Below are positions 23,201-32,200 of a stretch of 64,000 bases of DNA, piece after piece. Origin of the DNA: Cristatella mucedo (Eukaryota > Bryozoa > Phylactolaemata > Cristatellidae); contig WPIO01000148.1 of the NCBI GenBank assembly GCA_009760855.2, positions 412,001 to 476,000 of the forward strand, in the 5' to 3' direction. The first letter of the stretch is position 1; every line of letters begins with the position of its first letter. Made by a program: the position numbers and the translations under genes. The notes beneath the pieces were generated by a model. It was not told the origin of the DNA. It searched no databases and saw nothing but the letters and a program-made list of their open reading frames with translations.

Positions 23201-26200
23201 GCAGATATTATCATTAAACTTGCTAAGCATTCTAGCATCGTTGAGAAGCTATATAAATGGTATGGAAGAACAAGAAAACTATGGGAGGGGGAGGGTACTG
23301 GTTATAGTCGGACAGGTAGTCGATTATGGCCAGGCCCCGGTCACAGCAAGGAGGTCAAGACCGTTTCACGGGCATACTTTACGAGTCGTCGCTGGGGGTC
23401 GCAGCAATCGCGATGTGATTCACTGCAGTGCTTGCAGGATAGCATGCTGGGTGGTTGGCAGCAATGCAACAATACGTGAGATTCATCCCTTACTCATTCT
23501 CTGGGCTAACCGCAGGAAGTCTCACTCACGAATCCTGCCAGAGGCAGCATAGATATCACAGGCATTTGAGCACGACGATAATACAATGATACTAGGCATG
23601 CACGGCCTCAACGATCAGTTTGGTAGGTAAAACAAGGAGCCAGCAAAGCTATACTGATAAGAAGCTTAGGGAGCGACAGACCATGCTGATTGGACGGTGG
23701 GTGCAGCAGCACTTGCCGACAGGAGTCAGCAGGCAAAAGCTCTCAGCAGGCAAAAGCTCTCAGTGTGCAGCCAACTGTAGCTGCAGTCTCTAGCTGCTTG
23801 CTAATTCACATTTGTCTCAATTGCAGAACCAGGGGGCACGTGCTCCAACACAAAAACCTTCATCATATATGACTACCAAGAAGTTGCAAGCAAATTAAAC
23901 ACTGTGCACACATCAAATAAGTTGCAGTTGCTGGCTATTGCCGACACGGCACGCCAATTTGCAGCTCTTTTTTTAAGTCAACACTGAGCGGGCTAATCTA
24001 TCTAGTGAGGGCAATCACAACAACGTTGCAACCCATATTATGGGCCCGAAGATTGTACAGCACTCATGCACCGACATCATACATATAACGAACTCGTTGC
24101 TACGGTAGACGACAGCGAGGTGCACTCACCAGTCTTTGACGGCCGACAGTTAGGCGGAGATGCAGATGGGCTGACACCAGAAAGAGCAGAGCCATCGTGA
24201 CCTGGTGACTCCGAGAGACCGCTTCCGGTGGCTCTCCGAGCGCAGCCCAGGCTGCTGCGCAGCAATCGGCTTTCCTTTTTGGCTGAGCCATAATTGATGC
24301 TGATGTGGCAAGCCAATGCATTGGCCTCTCTGAAAAGCTCTACCATCTGCTTCGGCTTCAGAGGGCTCAGCGGTTTCACCGGCTACAAAGAGTCAAACAA
24401 TAAACATCCAGCTCTGATTACCTCGAGGGAGAAACATCGTGGGTGACTAAGTTGCTAGAATACACACGGTGATCAAGATCTCCACACACACACAAAATAA
24501 GAACAACTGACGCAAAGCGAACCTGCAATATGTCGAAATCAACGACTCTGTCTAAGAAAGGCTAGCAGGATACACTACTGGAATGCACGAACTGAAAGCC
24601 ACAAAACACATGAAGAGTCAGAGTCACTGTCAGAAGAGTTGACTGTAGACAGAAATTGCACCTGTCGCACACAAGAGGTTTGCGTAAAGTCAGCTACTGT
24701 AAAGAACCCAACAAGGCATCTCAAGCCAACTCACATACCAACTAAAATAGTGCCACAGTGTCATGATACACAGCGATCCCTAGTCTCCGGGAAATTGCGT
24801 TCCAAATAAGCAGAAACCCGCTCAGACAATACTCGCTCTTGGATCAACCAGCAAAATAACTGCGAATCGAGAGTCTGCCATGCATTTGACTGTTAAAAAG
24901 GCATCTCCAGATAGAAAAAGTATGAAAGTGAATGATGAAGTAGAGGTAGAGGTGAGGAGTGTAGCCTCGACAAGCACACAGCCTAGGAAAATGCCTAGAT
25001 GTGGCATGATGGGAGAGGAACTGCCATCCGGAGCCTGAATGTCAGTCAGTCATCACATTAGTCATTATCAGTGCAAAGCTCAGAGAGCTGCATCCACTTC
25101 CAGTCTTGCAATGCCTCGAGCCAACTGGTATTTTAACCAGGGAACAGAGAAGAAAAGCAGAAGAAGCAATCTGAGTCCGAGCAGACGACGAGCTACAAAA
25201 CCTGCATAAAATGCACAAACAAGCAGGCTCTGTGCGGGGATGGATGGCTTAAACTGGCAGCCCTGGGAGCACTCACGGTACGATGGATGTGACTGACCAA
25301 CCAGCTACTTGCCGGACTGATCCATTCGGTTGACAGACCAGTGTGCCAGTCAAGTCACCCACGGATGAAAATAATCAGATCTTCTATCTGCGATCCCACC
25401 AGATCGATCTCAGTGATTCGATGAACAGAGTACTACAGATCAGGTACTAGGAAGGTGTCTAGAGAAAAAAATGTTACTGCTTATCGGTCTCCCCTATCAA
25501 TTTTGTGCAGGTGCGAGAACAAGCGGTTTCACTCACCCTGCTGTTGAGACATGCCTTGCGCAGAGACGTAGTAGCATTGCCTGCGGTGCATGTGCCAGTA
25601 GCACGACTGGTGACTGCAGCAGCAGCAGCGGCCGGCTTTCCATTATTTTCCACCGATTCCTCACACACGTCTTCGTCTGCATTGGATTTGCTCCCATCTC
25701 TATCGAGAAAGCACGGCGACCAATGTTGAAGCATGAGATCAGGAAGACGAGCTGCAGATTTGTGCCACGGGGGTGAGCACAGCTCGATAGAAATATAATA
25801 TAGGAACAAGCTTGACCAGCTTGATCAGCAGTGTGGACGCGCCAAGCAGCATCAACACTGGGCAGCATGCGCTGAGTACGGAACTTGCACGAGGTCACAT
25901 CTCGCTTTAAAAAACCACATTTTCGGGTCTGAGTTGCCCGGTGAGCTCGTTAGATAGAGTTCATTTTCTGGCAGCACTGCCTGATTACCCATCCCCACCT
26001 AATGCCATCATGGATAAGAATAACAAAAACAATAATATTAGTTCATTTAAAAGCCTCATTTGTTTATTGGCAAAATAGCTTTAACGGCTATCACCACCAC
26101 TTGCAGTTGGCAACAAAGAATCGCCCACGGCAGGATTCGAACCCACGACCTCGGTCGTGAAGAGCGAGCAGCTTACCTCCTGGGCCATCACAGCCAACTC

Positions 26201-29200
26201 TACAGGAGTTGCTTGATCATGTGATTGCATAATAATAATATTATTAGGTTGTTCATAGTCCCTAGGAGAACTCAATCTCTACCCAGATACATCACTCCCG
26301 ACTGACGTCACGACATCCTCTGACCTGAATACATTTAAAAAGATGCTAAAAACATAACTGTTCCTCATAGAAATTGCTGGTTCCTTGTGATTTGTCTTTA
26401 TGTACCTATGCGTGTTAACACCGTGCATGTCACCACTAACCATATTATGCATGCTGACATGGTGCTTGTCACTACTAACAACATGGCCATTTTAAAGCAT
26501 GTGTAGAGTGCCTAGAAAGAGATCTAGTTCTCTGAGAGTGATATGCAAATGTATTATTATTATTATGATTATTTATAACTCACAATTTCACCACTAACCA
26601 TATTATGCATGCTGACACAGTGCTTGTCACCACTAACAACATGGCCATTTTAAAGCATGCGTAAAGTGCCTAGAAAGAGATCTAGTTCTCTGAAAGTGAT
26701 ATGCAAATGTATTATTATTATTGTTTATAACTCACAACAAGAATAAGACCTGTTTATAATCACTGATCAGCCATGTCTCAGTAAAATTATGTGATCCTTT
26801 GTCCCAAGTTTATATATAAAGGTTAGCTGATTTCATAGCCTCATTTAAATAGCAGCAGAAATACCTTAAATGCTATCATCGCCACTTTCAGTAGGAAGCA
26901 TAGGATTTCCAATGGCAAGACTCGAACCTACGACCTGCTTCGTGAAGTGCCAGCACCTTAACTCTTGGCTAAGCTGACTCCTACGAATAAGAAAGTCAGC
27001 AGAGAAACGCCGGCCGTCATATCGGAGCTCCAGAGCTCCACATTACCGGTGCATTCATGCTTTGATTTACTAAAGCTACGCAAGTAGGTGGTGGGCTCCA
27101 GTAGCATGAAGGGCAACTAAGTCACTTGCTGTTCCTTCAAAGAATACCTTCAGCCGTACACATTCATTATCAGCACACGCATAAACTAGGCATACATTTC
27201 AACGATCAGTTCGGTCAAGCAGTTCTTAGTCCTCTGAGAATGCCTCAGTTCTTAATTGAGCCCATAAATGCCCAGCTATGTTTAAGGTATTGTACACAGC
27301 TCCTAAAACTGTGTGAGAACTTGATTTATATAGTAAAACAGTATCTAGCTTTCTAGCTTTGTGGGGCTGTGGTCCTAAAGATATGTCAAAACGTGCGAGA
27401 ATAAAGATTTGGTACAAACTACTTACTGGGACTTCGGCGACAGGCAGTTGAAATCAAAGGTCTCGCATTCGAGAAGATCTACAAAAATGTGAGCAATCTG
27501 GCATCACCAGGGGTAACACGAGTGTGCGCAAAAGCTTCATGTAACAGAGGGCCATCGGAGCAAAGGCCCTTCTCTAACAATGGTGCACGTTGCATCACGT
27601 GCAAAGGTAGCCCGGCCATATTGCTAAAAACATCTTGCACTCCCGACATAAAGACTGGCTAAAACAACATCGAGAAGGGTTTCTTGGTAGGCTCGGGCAT
27701 ACTGTATAATACATGGAGTCTTAATGGCTCACTAGGTAAGGTGGTTGCTTTTCACGACCTCGGCCCCGAGGTCGTGGGTTCGAATCCTGTGGTGGGCGAT
27801 CCTTTATCGCCACTGCAAGCGGCGGTGATAGCCGTAAAGGCTCTTCTGTCGCTATAAAAAAGAGGCTGTTAAATCAGCTAGTATTATTATTATTGTTATA
27901 ATAATCAACCTATGTGGTGTGGTGCCATTAGAAATGACCGAGCACCACGTCCAACAACAGCTGTTACCCAAACGCATTCCAAAAGTCATTCCTAAGAGTA
28001 GACATCCGCCGTTGCAGATTCAGCTCCACACAGAAAAGTATAACAGAAGATAACCGCAGCACAAACTCGGCACTAACCAACTTTGCCTAGAACCAGCATG
28101 AATGGAGTGCCGCATCCATACCGAAAGCTACCTAGACTTTGCGTGCCCCATGGAAAATTTGCCAGAGTAACCCCCCCCCCCCATTTGTCCTTGGGGCTTT
28201 GTGGAATTACAGGCGAAGATACAGTGCATTCCATATGGCAGACCTTTTCCTTTAATACTTTGATTCATCGATCCTATGGGGTGTGGAAAGTCCAATGAAA
28301 TCAAAGAGACTAAGGCATACCCAAAAGAGTAACCAAATATGACCAAAATGCCACATTAAAAAAATCTCGCAAGATTCATTGCTTCCTGTTTTTCCTGTCT
28401 AGTAAGATTCTCGATTGCTGCCAGTGCGTTTTGACAAAGCATCGTAAGCCTCCCTACCAGTAGGCAGGCGTGTGTTCAAACTTCTGATTAGCATGTGGCT
28501 CTCCAGAATATAGAGAATGTGAGGGAATGGAACCTTGTAAGAGGCTTACGATGGTCTTTCAAAGTTAAGAACCGATCGGCGGTCGGCTTCAATAATTTTG
28601 GGCTACAGGCTCGAAGCTGAATCTCTGAGCTCGAGTCTTTTGCACTTCTGCATAGGTTGACACCACTATAACTTGACACCACTGGTGCTGGGCTCCTATG
28701 ATGGCAGTCAGGAATAGTGAGCTTTAATTCTGTTGAGCCAAGTCTCTGGATACAATATATCTTTAACAATGAATTTCAGTACTACACGCCTTGTACGGCT
28801 TGATTTACATGCAGCTAGCTTTAGCATGTGACAATGACTGCCAGTAAATGCTAGTGCCCAGATGTTCGAACATCAGTGTCCTTTTAACATCTGAGCAATG
28901 GCCTTCAGACTAATCCTGCTAGCCTTTCCTGTCTGTAACTCCACATTGCAACAAAGACTTCGTAAACGTTAACTGACAAGTTTTCTGCAGCACAATCAAA
29001 GCCTAAGCCGTTTTTGGTGCACATAATGTAGCCAACAGACTTCATTTCATGCAACATCAAGACAGTGGTGCTGATTCAAGATGACAGTCTTGGTAGTGAG
29101 TAGTATGGAAGTAGCAGTGTAGGATGGCTTGGAAGGATGTGCTCGAGTCAACAGGAAGAGAGCAGACAAGATGTAACAGCATAAATGTTGTGAAAGTGAG

Positions 29201-32200
29201 TTCCACAACAATATACCCAAAGCTTCGGTTACCAACAGTCTTGCAAAGTGATGCAAAAAAACGGCTAATCGATTGTCACGAGAGAATTTGAGGTATGAGG
29301 ACGCATAACTGGCGCAGCAGTTCATTAGGTATGAAGGATCCCATCGGTGGCACTCCTTGTGGGTCAAAGCAAGAATTTGGCTCTCAGCAAGAATTTGGCT
29401 CTCAACCGGGTGCCATTGCACCTACTTTTGCAAAGGAGACACACGACTAAATTTCTTGAATTTATAAACTAGCATTGTGGCCACAGTCATCACCAGTTGT
29501 AGAGGCTTAGTAGCCTTTTTCAATAGCCCTGCCAAAACTAAATTTCAGTAGTCTAGCGTAGAGACAACCAGGAAGCTTGTACGATCACTGGCCAGCCAAT
29601 ATGGTGAGTAGTCCCTAACCATTAGGCCCAGATGAAATGTGCAAGAGAGAGCCGAAATCTGTGCAAAATCTGCACAACAATGGCAAAAATCTTCACAAAG
29701 TATGCCCCTAAGGTCCAATTGCATGCAAAAAATCCATATGTGAGCCAAAAGGCAGAAATATGCGCCAAACCACAAAAGTCTAGGCAAATAAGCCATAATC
29801 GGGGCAGCTAAGCCATAATCGGGGCAGCTAAGCCAAAATCTGCATTAAAAAGGCCAAAAATCTGCACAAACAACCAAAATCTGCAAATATTCTGCAAACG
29901 ATCAAGTACTTGCCCTTTTGCCCAAGTATCAGCAATTGCATCAAAAAAGGAAGTGCAAAGTTGTGCAGTGAGCTCAACATTTGAGGCATCATGAGCCTTG
30001 CTAACGACTCCATCTTCAGCAAAACAATACACCACTACTTAGTGTGCTTAACTATAAAAGAACATAGGACCGGTCTCTCACAATAATCTTCACATTTTTC
30101 GAAGATTCGGCCTCACTTGTACACTTTAAGACAAAATCTTGAAGTGCCTCTAGGTAATTGCTTCAGACCAAACACTCCACAGCCAGAAGCCAAGAAAACC
30201 CACATGCTAGAACAGGGACTAAAGGTAGTTTCAGGTTAGATATGCCTTTAATTTTCATTAAATCCAAGAATTGCCTTTGGTTAAAAATTTTCTTTAGAAG
30301 GCACACAAGGGTGGTTCTTCAGTAGAAAGATCAACAAGCACGCCAATCAAGTTATACGAATCTGGTAATAATATCAATAATAATAATAATGCATTTGATA
30401 TAGGGCCCTCGGAGAACTCTATCTCTTTCTAGGCACTTTACATTTGCTGCAAAGGAAGCACAATCGAGATATTAGGCCTTTCAAAATATCACTGAAGGAT
30501 TTTTTCGTATAGCTAGCTCAGTGGGTCAAAGACCAAGCACGTAACTGCTTTCTTTTGGCAGAGTTACATGCTAGAGATGCTTAAACAGGGGTGCTGTGCT
30601 ACCTTTCATCCAGATGCCTCTTTAATAGATGTTTGAGCAGGGTCTACCGGCTGCTAGTGTGTGCTGAAAGCAGCTAAACGGATTTAAATTCAACCATATA
30701 TACTAATAACTCCAGTGTGAGATAGCAAGTGGATGCCTAAAATAGGAGTTTTTCAAAATTCTGACATGTCAGCCAAACAAAAAGCAAAATTCCGAACTCG
30801 GCACATAAAATTCACGCTCTAAGCCAAAATCTACACCGACTGCAGACTTTACAGAACTGTGAATTTAGTCTGGCCCTGCTAATCGCAAGACAGGGATCGA
30901 ACATGATGAATAGCTATGGAGGCAGTTTTCTTAACAAAACTTTCAAACGGCAAGCAGTTGTACAAGAGGACACCAAAATTACTCGAATACGATCACACTA
31001 CGGCAACACCGATAAGGAGAGCAGTCATTTATTCCAGGCAGCATTTAAAGTTTGCTATGAGGCTGGGTTCGGTATTATTATAGTTTTGCTTAAGGCAATT
31101 GGCCGACATCCAAGAGCAAATATTGAATAATAATAATAATACATTTACATAGCACCCTCAGAAAACTTAATCTCTTTCTAGACACTTTACATATGCTGCA
31201 AAGGAAGCGTGATCCATGATCGAATGGTTAGTGGCAGCATGCTAAATGACAACAAACAGCATGTAAAATGGTTAGTGGCAGCATGCACGGTGTCAGATCG
31301 CATAAGCAAACAAAGGACGAATCACAAGGACCTACTAAATGCTGTGATAAATAGATGCGTTTTTAGCTTTTTTTTTAATGCCAAGTCAGGGGATGTCGTG
31401 ACGGCAGTCGGAAGCATAGGAACCAAGATAGTCAAATGATTTTAGCTATGCATGACGTGTAGCTAAACGATTAGATTCAGAACAGCAGAAAAGCGGGTGA
31501 TATGATGCTTAGTCTGGTGAGGGAGTAGATTTGAAATTTGGGCTAGAGTCAAAGAATGAAGGGACCTAAAAGTGAGGGACAGAACCTTGAAGTCGAGTCG
31601 CTACTTGACTGGGAGCCAGTGCAAGTCGACAAGAGGTGCGATGTGGCAACTGCAATGCTCTCACGACAGACAAGCCTAGCTGCAGACCCTTTACAACAAC
31701 TGTAAGTGCCTGGTGGCACAGGCCGGTAGACCAGTAAGAAGTGAATTACAGAAGTCAAGAATCAGTTTCGGTGACATGAACTGAACGAAACCTTGTAAAT
31801 CTGCTCGTTTTGCTCGATTTTTCAGCAGGTTTTGATACTATCGATCCCCAATTCTTTCTCGAGCGCCTCTCAGCTCTCGTGGGCATCACTGGTACTGCAG
31901 CCAGTAGTTTAAGTTCTATCTCAGCGGGAGACTACAAAGTATTGATTTGAATGGAGAAAGATCTTCCGTGAAACCACTGAAGCATGAAATACCTCACGGC
32001 TCCGTGCTTGGTCCGGTTCTTTTCACGGTTTATACTCTCCCTCTTGCCGAAGTGATTGCCAGGCACAATCTAGGCTTTCACTTCTATGCACATGACACTC
32101 AGTTGTACCTTTGCTTTGACCCCTTCCAGCCCTCCAGCATGTCGAATTCTCTCAACTCCCTGCATATATAACTTTTCTTGCATCTGTGGTTTGTTTAGAC

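Larger units (their letters stand above)
29623..30878. mobile_element. Non-autonomous hAT-like transposon with subterminal repeats
   Basis: It splits a LINE-B copy whose uninterrupted sequence can be read at 63415-63440. The ends are taggcccagatgaaatgtg and, reverse-complemented, cagggccagactaaattcac, a clear imperfect terminal inverted repeat of the hAT type. Flanks ctaaccat and ctaatcgc are a decayed 8-bp target duplication (differences all transitions). Inside, motifs like gccaaaatctgcacaa recur at least eight times near the left end and again near the right end. There is no transposase frame. It carries a later LINE-A tail at 30370. Confidence 0.75.

Noticed and set aside
27715-27790. Genuine tRNA gene
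   Set aside because: A and B boxes are present, but the cloverleaf cannot be closed, the same sequence recurs as dispersed copies with a shared body and tail, so it is a SINE.
29640-29920. CRISPR-like or satellite array (gccaaaatctgca repeats)
   Set aside because: Spacing is irregular, copies are imperfect, and they lie inside a transposon with defined ends; subterminal repeats explain them better.
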